DNA from: Burkholderia contaminans
GTDB taxonomy: Bacteria; Pseudomonadota; Gammaproteobacteria; Burkholderiales; Burkholderiaceae
Length of the DNA stretch: 64,000 nt
Assembly: GCF_029633825.1 (NCBI RefSeq)
Contig: NZ_CP090641.1
Coordinates: 1,736,001 to 1,800,000, forward strand
Direction: 5' to 3'
In this document: piece after piece, positions 25,439 through 34,545 of the stretch
Numbering within the stretch: position 1 is the first letter of the stretch
How the letters are laid out: every line of letters starts with the position of its first letter
Program-made: the position numbers and the translations under genes
The notes under the pieces: generated by a model
Database searches by the model: none
The model's input: only the letters and a program-made list of their open reading frames with translations
Told to the model about the DNA's origin: nothing

Positions 25439-26323
25439 ATGCGAGAGATCAGCCTGGACCGCCTGCGCACGCTGGTCGCGATCGCGGACCACGGGTCCTT
25501 TGTCGCCGCCGCGCAATGGCTTCATCTCGCGCCGCCGACGGTCAGTCTTCACATTGCCGAACTGGAAAGCCGGATCGGCGCGCCGTTGCTGTCCCGCACG
25601 CGTGGAAACGTGCGGCCTTCGCCTATCGGTGAAGTGCTGGTGGAGCGGGCGCGTCGCCTGCTGGCCGAGGTCGAATCCACGCTGGACGATGTGCAGCGGC
25701 AGGTGCAGGGGTTGACCGGGCGCGTACGCCTCGGCGCTTCGACCGGAGCGATCGCGCACCTGCTGCCGCAGGCGGTGGCCGGGTTGCGCGAGCAGCATCC
25801 GGACATCGATGTCCAGATCGCGGTGCTCACGTCGCACGATACGCTGGCGCGCATTGCGCAGGGCACGCTCGATATCGGACTGGTGGCGCTGCCGCAGACG
25901 GCGGTCGCGGGGTTGTCGATCCGCGCGTGGCGGCGTGATCCGGTGATGGCGTTCCTGCCGGCGGACTGGCCGCTCCCGGCGCGGGTGACGCCCGGCTATC
26001 TGGCTGGCCGCCCGCTGATTCTCAACGATGCAACCACCCGCCTGTCGCGGCTCACGACGGAATGGTTCGCGCTGGGCGGCCACCGGCCGGAGCCGCGGAT
26101 CGAACTCAACTACAACGATGCGATCAAGAGCCTGGTCGCGGCGGGTTACGGCGCGACGCTGCTGCCGCACGAGGCGGGCGCGCCGCTACCCGACGCACGC
26201 ATCGTCATGCGGGCGTTGCGCCCGGCGCTGTGGCGTGAACTGGGTATCGCCCATCGGGCGGGGCCGGTCGAGCGGGCGACGCAGCACGTGCTCGATGCGT
26301 TGTGGGCGCTGAAGGCGCGATAG
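25439..26323 (+). CDS. LysR-family transcriptional regulator
   Basis: 294 residues. The N-terminal winged helix (ISLDRLRTLVAIADHGSFVAAAQWLHLAPPTVSLHIAELESRIGAPLLSRTRGNV) is followed by a periplasmic-binding-protein-like effector domain from about 92 (VRLGASTGAIAHLLPQAV). It is divergent from argC with 120 bases between, so it may regulate argC or only share the promoter region. AAGGATG at the start suggests the ATG at 25439. Confidence 0.9.
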   Translation: MREISLDRLRTLVAIADHGSFVAAAQWLHLAPPTVSLHIAELESRIGAPLLSRTRGNVRPSPIGEVLVERARRLLAEVESTLDDVQRQVQGLTGRVRLGASTGAIAHLLPQAVAGLREQHPDIDVQIAVLTSHDTLARIAQGTLDIGLVALPQTAVAGLSIRAWRRDPVMAFLPADWPLPARVTPGYLAGRPLILNDATTRLSRLTTEWFALGGHRPEPRIELNYNDAIKSLVAAGYGATLLPHEAGAPLPDARIVMRALRPALWRELGIAHRAGPVERATQHVLDALWALKAR

Positions 26324-26398
26324 CGCGCCGGCATTCGGGAACGTCGGTGCCGCCGGTCGTTCGTGCCGGCAGTACCTGCACATCCGCGGCCTGGCGCT

Positions 26399-26863
26399 TC
26401 AAAGCCGGTTGTCCTTCGCGAGCGTCAGCACGCGCGCCCAGCGTTGCGCATCGCGCTTGTCCGTCATCGGCAGCTTCCATTCGCTGCGCACCGCATCGCG
26501 CACGCGCACGACGAGATGCCAGCGGCCGCCGATCGGCGCGGCCTGGCAGCCGTCGAGCTGCGACAGCGTATAGCGGCCGTCCGCGCCGTCGTGCGACAGC
26601 CACAGCAGCCCCTGCGTCGCGGACACGCGCAGCTCGCCCCACGCGCGATGCACGACGTGGGTCCAGCCTTCCTCCTTCGTATTCGGTGCGATGTCGCGGC
26701 GGCGCTTGATCCACCACGCGACCAGCGCGATCAGGATCGCGGCGGCGAGCACGGCGGCCGCGATCGCGACCGGCTGGCCGAACTGTGCGGCGATGACATG
26801 AAAAAGATGAACCGCGCCCCATCCGAGAGCGATGAGCGCGAACAGTGCAATGAAGATCGGCAT
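26399..26863 (-). CDS. membrane protein of unknown function
   Basis: 154 residues. Two N-terminal transmembrane helices (about 2-24 and 32-50) are followed by a cytoplasmic domain of about 100 residues rich in Trp and Arg (EEGWTHVVHRAWGELRVSATQGLLWLSHDG). I do not recognise the family. It lies downstream of the patatin gene on the same strand (gap 60 bases) and could be the last gene of that operon. Confidence 0.75.
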   Translation of the reverse strand: MPIFIALFALIALGWGAVHLFHVIAAQFGQPVAIAAAVLAAAILIALVAWWIKRRRDIAPNTKEEGWTHVVHRAWGELRVSATQGLLWLSHDGADGRYTLSQLDGCQAAPIGGRWHLVVRVRDAVRSEWKLPMTDKRDAQRWARVLTLAKDNRL

Positions 26864-26923
26864 GTCTGAACGGAGAAGAGGACGGACCGGCGCATGCGTC
26901 GCGCCAGTCCGTCGCGCGCGGCA

Positions 26924-28141
26924 TTACCGTTTGCGGTGAATGTCGTGCGTCACGAAGCCCGCGTCGTTGTTGGGCAGCGCGAGGCCGTCCTTGACTGCGA
27001 GCGTCTTGCGGATGTCGTCGAGACCCGCGGACCAGTGGTCGCGCATCGTCGACAGACCGAACTGATAGTCCTTGTAGTGATGCTCGTACGCCTTCTGCTG
27101 GTAGATCAGGTGCTGGATGTTGTACTTCTTGCTGCACGACATCGCATCGGCCTCGATGCACCACGGATCCGCCTTGCGCTGCTCCTCCGGCACCTGGTCG
27201 AGCACGTGGCGCAGCACGTTGCGGTAGCGCTGTTCGCGCTGCAGCGTGTCGGTGACGAAACGCGTGCGGCTCGAATACTGCACGTCCTTCGTGCGCTCGG
27301 CGACGTCGGCCATCGTGCGCGGCAGCGGCCCGCGCGCGCTCCACAGATCGACCTGGAACGCGAGCGTGTCGCGGCGCGGCCGTGCGCGGAGCACTTCCAT
27401 CAGCGGCGTATTCGACACCACACCGCCGTCCCAGTAGTACTCGCCGTCGATCTCGACCGGCGGGAATGCGGGCGGCAGCGCGCCGGACGCCATGAAGTGT
27501 TCGGGCGCGAGACGGATGCGCGAGTTGTCGAAGTACACGAAGTTGCCGGTACCGACGTTGACCGCGCCGACCGACACGCGCGTTTCGCCCGAATTGATCC
27601 GGTCGAAATCGCACAGCTTCAGCAGCGTCGCGCGCAGTTGCGACGTGTCGTACCAGCTGATCTTCTCCGGGTGATCCGACACGCCCGGCAGCGGCGGCGG
27701 GAAGCGCGGCACGAAGAAGCCCTGCTGGCCCTGCATCATCGCGCTCGCGGCCTGCGACGCGGTGAAGAACGTGCGGACCTGGTCGATGCTGTTGAACAGC
27801 GCGAACTCGAATGCGGCCGGAATCGTCGGGAAGAACGCCGGCTTGCAGATCGTTTCCCAGAATTCGCGCAGCCGCTCGACACGATGCTCGGGCGCATTGC
27901 CCGCGATCAGCGCGGTGTTGAGCGCGCCGATCGAGATGCCCGCGATCCAGTCGAGCGGGATGCCCGCCTCGTGCAGCCCTTCGAACACGCCGGCCTGGTA
28001 CGCGCCGAGCGCGCCGCCGCCTTGCAGCACGAGCGCGATCGTCTCGTACGGCAGCGTGCGCGCGGCGGCAGGTGCGCCGGCCTCGTGATGCAGGTCCGCC
28101 GCATCGACGGCCTGCTTTTCGGTGCGGGCGTGCGGCTTCAT
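26924..28141 (-). CDS. patatin-like phospholipase (poly-3-hydroxybutyrate operon type)
   Basis: 405 residues. Patatin fold with the oxyanion [12 protein letters not shown] (41-52), nucleophile S70 in GISIGA, and catalytic D238 in the DGG motif, so the Ser-Asp dyad is complete. The C-terminal 80 residues are an added region ([21 protein letters not shown]). The start codon overlaps the stop of the 3-hydroxybutyrate dehydrogenase gene (ATGA). The set is patatin, hydroxybutyrate dehydrogenase and acetoacetate decarboxylase, which suggests a role in using hydroxybutyrate esters or stored PHB. No signal peptide is seen, so it acts in the cytoplasm. Confidence 0.92.
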   Translation of the reverse strand: MKPHARTEKQAVDAADLHHEAGAPAAARTLPYETIALVLQGGGALGAYQAGVFEGLHEAGIPLDWIAGISIGALNTALIAGNAPEHRVERLREFWETICKPAFFPTIPAAFEFALFNSIDQVRTFFTASQAASAMMQGQQGFFVPRFPPPLPGVSDHPEKISWYDTSQLRATLLKLCDFDRINSGETRVSVGAVNVGTGNFVYFDNSRIRLAPEHFMASGALPPAFPPVEIDGEYYWDGGVVSNTPLMEVLRARPRRDTLAFQVDLWSARGPLPRTMADVAERTKDVQYSSRTRFVTDTLQREQRYRNVLRHVLDQVPEEQRKADPWCIEADAMSCSKKYNIQHLIYQQKAYEHHYKDYQFGLSTMRDHWSAGLDDIRKTLAVKDGLALPNNDAGFVTHDIHRKR

Positions 28142-28923
28142 TGCATGAACCAGCCGTGGCTGACGATGAACGACTGGCCCGTGAGCGCGGCGCTCGGGAA
28201 GGCCGACAGGAACAGCACCGTCTGCGCGACGTCCTGAACGGTCGTGAACACGCCGTCGACCGTATTGCCGAGCATCACCTTCTTCACCACTTCCTCTTCG
28301 CTGATGCCGAGTTCCTTCGCCTGCTCCGGAATCTGCTTGTCGACCAGCGGCGTGCGCACGAAGCCCGGACACACGACGTGCGAGCGCACGTTGTGCTTCG
28401 CGCCTTCCTTCGCCAGCACGCGGGCCAGGCCGAGCAGGCCGTGCTTGGCCGTCACGTACGCCGACTTCAGCGGCGACGCTTCGTGCGAGTGCACCGAACC
28501 CATGTAGATCACGACACCGCCGCGATCGTCCTTGTACATGTGCTTGAGCGCCGCCTTGGTCGTGAGGAACGCGCCGTCGACGTGGATCGCCTGCATCTTC
28601 TTCCAGTCGGCGAACGAATAGTTCTCGATCGGGTTCACGATCTGGATGCCCGCGTTCGACACGAGGATGTCGACCGAGCCGAACGTTTCGGCCACCTTGT
28701 CGATACCGCTGTTCACGGCTTCCTCGTTCGTCACGTCCATCGCGACGCCGATCGCCTTGCCGCCCGCCTTGACGATCTCGTCGGCGACCGCGTTCGCGCC
28801 GTCCTGGTTCAGGTCGGCGATCGCGACGGCCGCGCCCGCTTTCGCGAGCTCGAGTGCGATTTCCTTGCCGATGCCGCTCGCGGCGCCCGTGACGACTGCG
28901 GTCTTGCCATTCAGGTTGCTCAT
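28138..28923 (-). CDS. bdhA: D-3-hydroxybutyrate dehydrogenase
   Basis: 261 residues, a classical short-chain dehydrogenase. The NAD loop TGAASGIG is at 12-19 and the catalytic S143, Y156 and K160 lie in [18 protein letters not shown]. The [13 protein letters not shown] stretch is characteristic of 3-hydroxybutyrate dehydrogenases. It interconverts 3-hydroxybutyrate and acetoacetate with NAD. The middle gene of the operon, it sits 53 bases after the decarboxylase and overlaps the patatin start. Confidence 0.94.
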   Translation of the reverse strand: MSNLNGKTAVVTGAASGIGKEIALELAKAGAAVAIADLNQDGANAVADEIVKAGGKAIGVAMDVTNEEAVNSGIDKVAETFGSVDILVSNAGIQIVNPIENYSFADWKKMQAIHVDGAFLTTKAALKHMYKDDRGGVVIYMGSVHSHEASPLKSAYVTAKHGLLGLARVLAKEGAKHNVRSHVVCPGFVRTPLVDKQIPEQAKELGISEEEVVKKVMLGNTVDGVFTTVQDVAQTVLFLSAFPSAALTGQSFIVSHGWFMQ

Positions 28924-28975
28924 GTTCGAATTCCCGTGGTGAAAGGATTGACAGGGAGAAAGGACTGCGGACGTG

Positions 28976-29716
28976 TTACTGGGCCAGGTAATCGTAGACG
29001 ACTTCGCCGAGGCCCAGTGTCAAATCCGCGACGATGTGGCGGGCTTCGACGATTTCGAGCACGGGCAGGTCGGCCACGGGCGCGAGCGCATGCGGCGCCA
29101 GCTCGAGCGATGCGGGGCCCGTCCATGCGCCCTTCATCTTGATGTCCTGCATGTAGTAGCGCACCAGTTCGCAGACGCGCGCGGTGCCGTCGACGTGCGG
29201 GATGATCTTCAGCAGGAAATTGGGGCCGGCGAGACGCCTGGTCTGCTCGTCGATGTCGAGTTCCTTGTGCTTGTAGCCCATCGTGCCGGTGGCGACGCGC
29301 ACCTTGCCGTAGTCGAGCGTGCCGAGGAGGTGGTCGGTGTTCACGTGCAGCGTGGGCGACGCGAGTTTCTTCGGGAAGCCCCACAGTTCGCGGCCGCCGG
29401 CGATCGGCGGGTGATCGTCGAGATACATCGCGAGCGTATAGCCGCCCGGCTGGCCGTTGTATTCGACGGGAATCACCTGGCCGCTTTCGGTGTAGTCGCC
29501 AAAGCCGGTCGAATCGGCCATGCGGATGAATTCGTAATGCACGAGCGGCTCGGTGACCTGCAGCGGCTCGGGGACGATTTCGCGGAGACGGTCCGGATCG
29601 GTGCGATACGTGATGATCAGGAACTCACGATCGACGAAACGGTAAGGGCCCATCGGGAAGGCGGGGCTGGTCAACGGCATCGCAAACGCTTTCGATCGGA
29701 CATCGCTGGGTTTCAT
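28976..29716 (-). CDS. adc: acetoacetate decarboxylase
   Basis: 246 residues, the usual length. The Schiff-base lysine pair lies in [15 protein letters not shown] (K116/K117), and the [26 protein letters not shown] block is the family signature. It converts acetoacetate to acetone and CO2. It is the first gene of the operon with bdhA and the patatin gene. Together these would take hydroxybutyrate to acetoacetate and drain the surplus. Confidence 0.95.
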   Translation of the reverse strand: MKPSDVRSKAFAMPLTSPAFPMGPYRFVDREFLIITYRTDPDRLREIVPEPLQVTEPLVHYEFIRMADSTGFGDYTESGQVIPVEYNGQPGGYTLAMYLDDHPPIAGGRELWGFPKKLASPTLHVNTDHLLGTLDYGKVRVATGTMGYKHKELDIDEQTRRLAGPNFLLKIIPHVDGTARVCELVRYYMQDIKMKGAWTGPASLELAPHALAPVADLPVLEIVEARHIVADLTLGLGEVVYDYLAQ

Positions 29717-30163
29717 GCGGACTCCTTGTTGTTGATCGCTTCGTGGATGAGTGCTCGTAAGCTCGTAATCCTATGCCTGTGCGTTGCCGTTGTGCGATGC
29801 CGCATGTGGAATTAATTGTTGCCGATTTCGAAGCAGTTGCAACGTAAATATTGAGATGAATGGCATAAACGGCCTGGATGGCATCCGGCGTCCCGATGTT
29901 TGCACGTATCGATGACGCCGCGATGTGAAAAAGGTGAGTCTTTACGGGAAGCTGGGTGAGCCTTTACGGGGGACGGGCGCGCGGGAATATGACAATTGTG
30001 TGAACTTGTGTTGCAGTGCAGGCTCTAAGTGCGTTCGTCGCGGCGGGCTTTGCCGCACGCGCGCGGCCGTCTTGTTAAGCATCACTTAAGCGGATGCGCC
30101 ATAGCATCGTTCGTATCAGGCCGGGCAACCGGCCGAATTTTTACGCCCCACGCAACCGGATTC
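29717..30163. other. divergent intergenic region with iteron pair
   Basis: About 450 bases between adc and the PAP2 gene. It carries an AT-richer stretch around 29810-29880, probably the adc promoter, and the inverted iteron pair at 29933-29970. No gene is supported. Confidence 0.6.
29933..29970 (-). repeat. inverted iteron pair with 22-bp spacing
   Basis: GGTGAGTCTTTACGGG (29933-29948) and GGTGAGCCTTTACGGG (29955-29970) begin exactly 22 bases apart, the same phasing as the right end of the main array. Both carry the TTTACGGG variant found at 12405 (reverse strand) and 24223. They lie about 17.5 kb from the main array. Confidence 0.85.
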
Positions 30164-30745
30164 ATGCAGACCCTCAATCTCACCCTCTTTTCCGCCATCA
30201 ACGCCGGGGTTGCGCCGCAGCCGGGCGTGGCCCGCCTCGCCATCTTCGCCGCCGACTGGCTCGTCTATGCGTTGCCCGCGATGTTGCTGCTCACCTGGAT
30301 CTTCGGCGCGCGCCCGACGCGGCGTCAGGCGATCGAAGCCGGCCTCGGCGTGTGCGTGGCGCTCGCGCTCGCGCAGGTCATCGGACATTTCTGGTTCTCG
30401 CCGCGCCCGTTCATGGCGGGCGTCGGCACGCAGCTGATTCCGCACGCGCCGGACAGCTCGTTTCCGAGCGATCACATGACGTTCGCGTGGAGCATGGCGG
30501 TCGGGTTGATGCTCGGCGGCACGACCCGGTTCACCGGGTTCGTGATGGCCGCAATGGCCGCGGTGATTGCATGGGGGCGGATCTATGCGGGCGTGCACTG
30601 GCCGTTCGACATGGCGGGCGGCGTGCTGGTCGGCACGGCCGGCGCGCTGGCCGCGCACCTGTACGGGCAACGCGTGACCGCGCTGCTCGAACGGCTCGGC
30701 GATTCGGTGCATGCCGCAGTGACGGGCCACCGGCACGCGCCGTAA
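30164..30745 (+). CDS. PAP2-family phosphatase (undecaprenyl-diphosphatase type)
   Basis: 193 residues, with about five membrane helices. The three PAP2 signature parts are visible: FSPRPF near residue 80, PSDH near 100 (SSFPSDHMTFAW), and GRIYAGVHWPFDM near 135-147 with the catalytic His and Asp. Length and order match BcrC/YbjG, which recycle undecaprenyl pyrophosphate for cell-wall synthesis. Longer in-frame starts upstream add residues that do not belong to the family. Confidence 0.88.
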   Translation: MQTLNLTLFSAINAGVAPQPGVARLAIFAADWLVYALPAMLLLTWIFGARPTRRQAIEAGLGVCVALALAQVIGHFWFSPRPFMAGVGTQLIPHAPDSSFPSDHMTFAWSMAVGLMLGGTTRFTGFVMAAMAAVIAWGRIYAGVHWPFDMAGGVLVGTAGALAAHLYGQRVTALLERLGDSVHAAVTGHRHAP

Positions 30746-30771
30746 GCGGCAGGAGGTCGGGCAGGACGCCG

Positions 30772-30996
30772 TCAGCCGGGTGTCTTGGCCGATTCGGCCG
30801 ATGCGGACGGGCCACCTCCCGCATCGTGCAGTTCAGGGGTATCGGCCGGGTGTTGCGCGGCGTCGCGCTCGAGTGCGCTTTCTTTCAGGATCGCGCACAT
30901 CGCGACGAACAGCGCGAGTACCACCGCGGCAAGGCCGCAATAGCCGACGATCTTCAGGTTGCGAAGGAACGGCGAAGCGTGGCTTTCTTTTGTCAT
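30772..30996 (-). CDS. small single-pass membrane protein
   Basis: 74 residues. A short basic N-terminus (MTKESHASPFLRNLK) precedes one membrane helix (IVGYCGLAAVVLALFVAMCAIL), followed by a polar tail rich in Asp, Ala and Pro. The start at 30996 has CCCGGTC rather than a clean ribosome binding site, but the hydrophobic helix and codon bias support it. Function unknown. It converges on the PAP2 gene. Confidence 0.6.
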   Translation of the reverse strand: MTKESHASPFLRNLKIVGYCGLAAVVLALFVAMCAILKESALERDAAQHPADTPELHDAGGGPSASAESAKTPG

Positions 30997-31169
30997 GACC
31001 GGGCGCTCCTGGGCGGGCTGCGGCGGCTGTCGCCCGACAGCGGCGTCGCATCCACAGATATATACCAGTCGCGATAGCGGTGCCAAGCCCGCTGGTGCGC
31101 CGACGCCACGATTGTGTCATCGGGTGGTCAACCCCGATCGGGTACCCGTTTGCCGGGCACCCGCATCCA

Positions 31170-31991
31170 TCAGTCTTCCAGCGTTTCGTGCACGGCCGCC
31201 GCGCCGCGCTTCCAGTAGGCCGCCGCGCGGATGCGCGACTTGTCGACGCCGCGCTCGGCGGTCAGGTGCTGGCGTACCGCGCGCATCGACAGCGCTTCAC
31301 CCGCGGCCCACACGTAGCCTTCGCCGGACGGCGGCAGCGGCAACTCGCGCACGGCATTCAGCAGCACGTCGCCGTCCGCCGCGTCGGCTTCGGCGCGGAA
31401 GCGCCAGATTTCATGCACGTCGGCACGCGTGTCGAACGCGACCTGCGCGGTACGATCCGCGACTTCCATCACGACGGCTACGCGCGCGCCGGCCGGCAAT
31501 TCCTCGAGACGCCGCGCGACCGCCGGCAGCGCCGTATCGTCGCCGATCAGCAGGTGCCAGTCGAAACCGGTCGGGACGACGAACGAACCGCGCGGGCCGC
31601 CGATGCCGAGCCACTGGCCGACACGTGCCTGGGCGGCCCACTGCGACGCGGGGCCCGGGTGGTTCAGCACGAATTCCAGATCGAGTTCGCCGGCGGCGCG
31701 GTCGAAGCGGCGCGGCGTGAAGTCACGCGCGACCGGCTTCGGTTCGCCTTCCGGAAACTCGGGACCGTTCGCGCCGAGCGTCGGCAGCACGGGCCGTTCA
31801 GCGCCGGGCGGCGGGAAAAATACCTTCACGTGATCGTCGAACGACGCGGATTCGAAATCCGCGAGATCGGGGCCGCCGAGCGTGACGCGCAGCAGGTGCG
31901 GCGTCACGGCGTGTACGCGCAGGACTTGCAGCAAGCGGAACTTGAGGGTGTGGCGCACGCGGGTCACGGTGCGCTCGGATGTGTTCTGCAT
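31170..31991 (-). CDS. siderophore-interacting ferric reductase (NfeF/ViuB-like)
   Basis: 273 residues of the SIP family. The FAD-binding domain is at about 15-130 (VTPHLLRVTLGG, then the DHVKVFFPP flavin site). The NAD(P)H-binding domain carries LLIGDDTALPAVARRLEELPAG and YVWAAGEALSMRAVRQHL. It reduces Fe(III)-siderophores in the cytoplasm. The ATG at 31991 is nine bases after AAGGAG; a TTG one codon earlier is less likely. The adjacent PadR gene resembles E. coli nfeR (yqjI), which controls nfeF (yqjH), so the same pairing is likely here. Confidence 0.92.
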   Translation of the reverse strand: MQNTSERTVTRVRHTLKFRLLQVLRVHAVTPHLLRVTLGGPDLADFESASFDDHVKVFFPPPGAERPVLPTLGANGPEFPEGEPKPVARDFTPRRFDRAAGELDLEFVLNHPGPASQWAAQARVGQWLGIGGPRGSFVVPTGFDWHLLIGDDTALPAVARRLEELPAGARVAVVMEVADRTAQVAFDTRADVHEIWRFRAEADAADGDVLLNAVRELPLPPSGEGYVWAAGEALSMRAVRQHLTAERGVDKSRIRAAAYWKRGAAAVHETLED

Positions 31992-32029
31992 CAATCGGTT
32001 CTCCTTAGGGTTTGGAGGGGCGGCGCGGA

Positions 32030-32740
32030 TTACGCGCTGGTGCCGCCTTCGATTTCAGCCGTCGCGCGGCGCATGATGGCCGCGATGCGACGCTGTTCGT
32101 CGGCGTCGGCGGCGCTCTTGTGCAGCAGCGCCCGCTTGAGTGCGAGACGCGCCTCGACGAACTCCGGCAGCCAGCCTGCTTGCGCTTCGTCCGGCGTTTC
32201 GTTGCCCGCCGACTCCCCGGCGAACGCGCGGCGCATGAACTCCATCTTGCGCGCGAGGTGCGTGAGGCGCGCGAACAGCGTATCGACGCGTTCGCGCTGC
32301 GCGTCGAGATGCGCGCGGCCGGCGTCGGTCAGCGCATAGCGCTTGCGGTTGCCTTCCGCCTGCGATGCGACGAAGCCGACTTCTTCGAGATACGTGAGCG
32401 CCGGATACACCATGCCGGGGCTCGGGCTGTAGAAACCGTTCGAACGCGTGTCGAGCGCCTTGATCAGCTCGTAGCCGTGGCTCGGTTGCTCGGCGACCAG
32501 CGCGAGCAACAGCAGCTGGAGATCGTCGGAGCTGAACTGGCGGCCGCGCGGCATGCCGTCGTCGCCGAAATCGCCAAAGCCGCCGCGCCCGCCACGGCCG
32601 CCGAACGGGCCGCCACCGAACGAATCGTGGCTGCGACGGTGGCGGCCGATCGCGTACCAGAGACCGGTGAACCACTCAGGGCGGCCATGCGCACCATGAC
32701 CGTCGCATCGGGCATGGCCGCGGAAAGGGTTGTGTCGCAT
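32030..32740 (-). CDS. PadR-family regulator with metal-binding N-terminus (NfeR/YqjI-like)
   Basis: 236 residues. The first 60 or so residues are rich in His, Cys and Gly (MRHNPFRGHARCDGHGAHG, then a Gly/Phe-rich stretch), as in E. coli YqjI, where this region binds nickel and iron. The PadR winged helix is at about 75-150 (LQLLLLALVAEQPSHGYELIKALDTRSNGFYSPSPGMVYPALTYLEEVGF). It lies upstream of the ferric reductase on the same strand (gap 38 bases), so it probably represses both through the operators at 32752-32784. Confidence 0.9.
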   Translation of the reverse strand: MRHNPFRGHARCDGHGAHGRPEWFTGLWYAIGRHRRSHDSFGGGPFGGRGGRGGFGDFGDDGMPRGRQFSSDDLQLLLLALVAEQPSHGYELIKALDTRSNGFYSPSPGMVYPALTYLEEVGFVASQAEGNRKRYALTDAGRAHLDAQRERVDTLFARLTHLARKMEFMRRAFAGESAGNETPDEAQAGWLPEFVEARLALKRALLHKSAADADEQRRIAAIMRRATAEIEGGTSA

Positions 32741-33543
32741 GATCGAGTCCTATATGTCGTAAAACATATCTAAAGATATATATCGAAAGATAGGTCGTCA
32801 AGGAGATTTATTGGGGCTGGATTGCGGAGCGAGGGGAACTGGGGCGCGCGGCGGAGATTGCCGCCGATGCGTTTCATCCAGCTCGACGGCGCGTCGATCA
32901 CGACGATCGGCGCGTTGCTGGTTCTGCAGACGTTGCCGGCAATTGATCGTGACGCAGCAGTGTGCCGGCACGTATTCGCGCGCCGACGGCCCCGCGAGGC
33001 ATTGGCCGTGAGGGACTCGAGTTTCCCAGTATTTGATGTCATGCAATCTAATAAAATACCGGTGGTCATTATTTAAATCGCTTGAACTGTTTAATTTATT
33101 TTCTTTCGATCAAACAAATTTTCCGTGCCGGCAAAGGTATTTAAATCGGCTCCATCATCCAATGTGGTGTTCCCGTGCAACGCAGGCCTGCTTTGGGTTG
33201 CAATGGAATGAATATTTCCGACCCTCTATATCTGAATTGAAACTCGTTGAAAATGTAAAGCATTGCAATATCAAAGCGGGATTTGAGTATTTCGATTGCG
33301 ACGTATGATTTTGTTTGGCAGGATTTTCATCAAGTTACTCTATTTTAAAACAACAAAACAACCGGCCATTCAAACAGTCGAAATAATGCGCGCCGGATGA
33401 GCAACGATTCGAAAGGAAGCTGACGAAGAAACTGGTTACGAGGCGGCGGACGGTCGACACCGTTCGCGATCACTGAATCAATCGCTTTCCCGGGCGTGGA
33501 CGCGTCACCCCAGCGATCCGGGCGAATCCGATACGGGGCAGCC
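32741..33543. other. intergenic region with AT-rich segment
   Basis: About 800 bases upstream of both the PadR gene and the FHA gene. The part from about 33040 to 33400 is strikingly AT-rich for this genome (runs such as TTTAATTTATTTTCTTTCG and TTACTCTATTTTAAAAC). A 91-codon frame at 33033-33308 has no ribosome binding site and atypical composition, so I do not call it. The segment may be a promoter region or the edge of acquired DNA. Confidence 0.6.
32752..32784. promoter_or_regulatory. inverted repeats in the PadR promoter
   Basis: ATATGT-CGTAAA-ACATAT (32752-32769) has perfect 6-bp arms, and GATATATATC (32775-32784) is a perfect 10-bp palindrome. Both lie 12-44 bases upstream of the PadR start. 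PadR proteins, including YqjI, bind AT-rich inverted repeats, so these are candidate autoregulatory operators. Confidence 0.65.
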
Positions 33544-34545
33544 ATGGCGATACTCAAGAACGATTCTTCCGGGGAAGCGTGCCTGCTCCGCGCGTATCAC
33601 GTGTTCGGCCGCGATGCCGCACGCTGCGATACGGTCATCCGCGACGCGTCGGTGTCCCGGGTCCATGCCCATATCCGCTGGGTCGGCGGGTTATGGGAGC
33701 TCCACGATCACAGCAGCAACGGCACGTCGGTATCGGGCGTGCCGTTGCGCGACGGCGAGCACGCGGTGCTGCAGCGAGGCGACGTGATCCGGTTCGGCAG
33801 GGCGGGTGTCGCGCCCTGGCGCGTCGATGCGCTCGACGATCCGGCCGATACGCTGTGGCCGGTACGGGGCGCCGTGCATCCGATCGTGCTCACGCCGCGC
33901 CAGATCCTGGCTGCCCACGCCGCGCAGCCGGTCACGATCGTCAGGTCGCCGGCCGGCGATTGGCTGTGCGACGACACGCTGCCACCGCGCGCGCTTCATG
34001 ACGGCGATGAAGTATCGACGGGCGACTTCACGTGGCGCGTGGCGCTCGTGCGCCACGGCTCGACGATGACGCTGCGTGCGCCTGCCGATCCGGCCGCGCC
34101 GCCCCGATTGCTCGAATTCCTCGTCAGCCGGGACGAAGAGCACGCGCGGGCGCTGCTGCATGTTCGCGGCGGCGTGGTCGATCTCGGCGAGCGCGCGCAT
34201 CACTACAGCCTCGTCACGCTCGCCCGCGCACGTTCGGCCGACATGCAGGCCGGTTATGACGCGGCCACGCAAGGCTGGATCGAACTCGACCGGCTGGCGC
34301 GCATGCTCGGTATCGATACGTCCCATCTCAACGTGCAGATTCATCGCGCCCGGAGCCAGTTCGCGGCGCTGCCGGGGCTGGACGCGAGTCAGCTGGTCGA
34401 GCGGCGGCGCGGCAGCGTCCGCTTCGGCGATTTTCCGTTCCGCGTCATGCGCGGCGAGCGCCTGGAATGCCAGTCGGTGCCGGGCGTCGAGCCGCGCATC
34501 GGCATGCATCGTCCGGCGCCGGATCCGGTCGTCCATTGCTCGTGA
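33544..34545 (+). CDS. FHA-domain protein
   Basis: 333 residues. The FHA domain at about 5-85 keeps its phosphothreonine-binding residues (G22-R23, S38-R39, H41, N59-G60-T61: VFGRDAARCD, SVSRVHAH, SSNGTS). A second half-domain follows (about 105-180). The C-terminal 130 residues (ARARSADMQAGYDAATQGWIELDRLARMLGIDTSHLNVQIHRARSQF) look like a winged-helix effector. It should read the phosphorylation state set by the kinase encoded next, whose GTG overlaps its stop (GTGA). The ATG at 33544 begins directly with the FHA fold. Confidence 0.88.
   Translation: MAILKNDSSGEACLLRAYHVFGRDAARCDTVIRDASVSRVHAHIRWVGGLWELHDHSSNGTSVSGVPLRDGEHAVLQRGDVIRFGRAGVAPWRVDALDDPADTLWPVRGAVHPIVLTPRQILAAHAAQPVTIVRSPAGDWLCDDTLPPRALHDGDEVSTGDFTWRVALVRHGSTMTLRAPADPAAPPRLLEFLVSRDEEHARALLHVRGGVVDLGERAHHYSLVTLARARSADMQAGYDAATQGWIELDRLARMLGIDTSHLNVQIHRARSQFAALPGLDASQLVERRRGSVRFGDFPFRVMRGERLECQSVPGVEPRIGMHRPAPDPVVHCS

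Noticed and set aside
33033..33308. 91-codon plus-strand frame in the AT-rich segment
   Set aside because: No ribosome binding site, atypical codons and no recognisable motif. Such frames arise easily in this AT-rich stretch.
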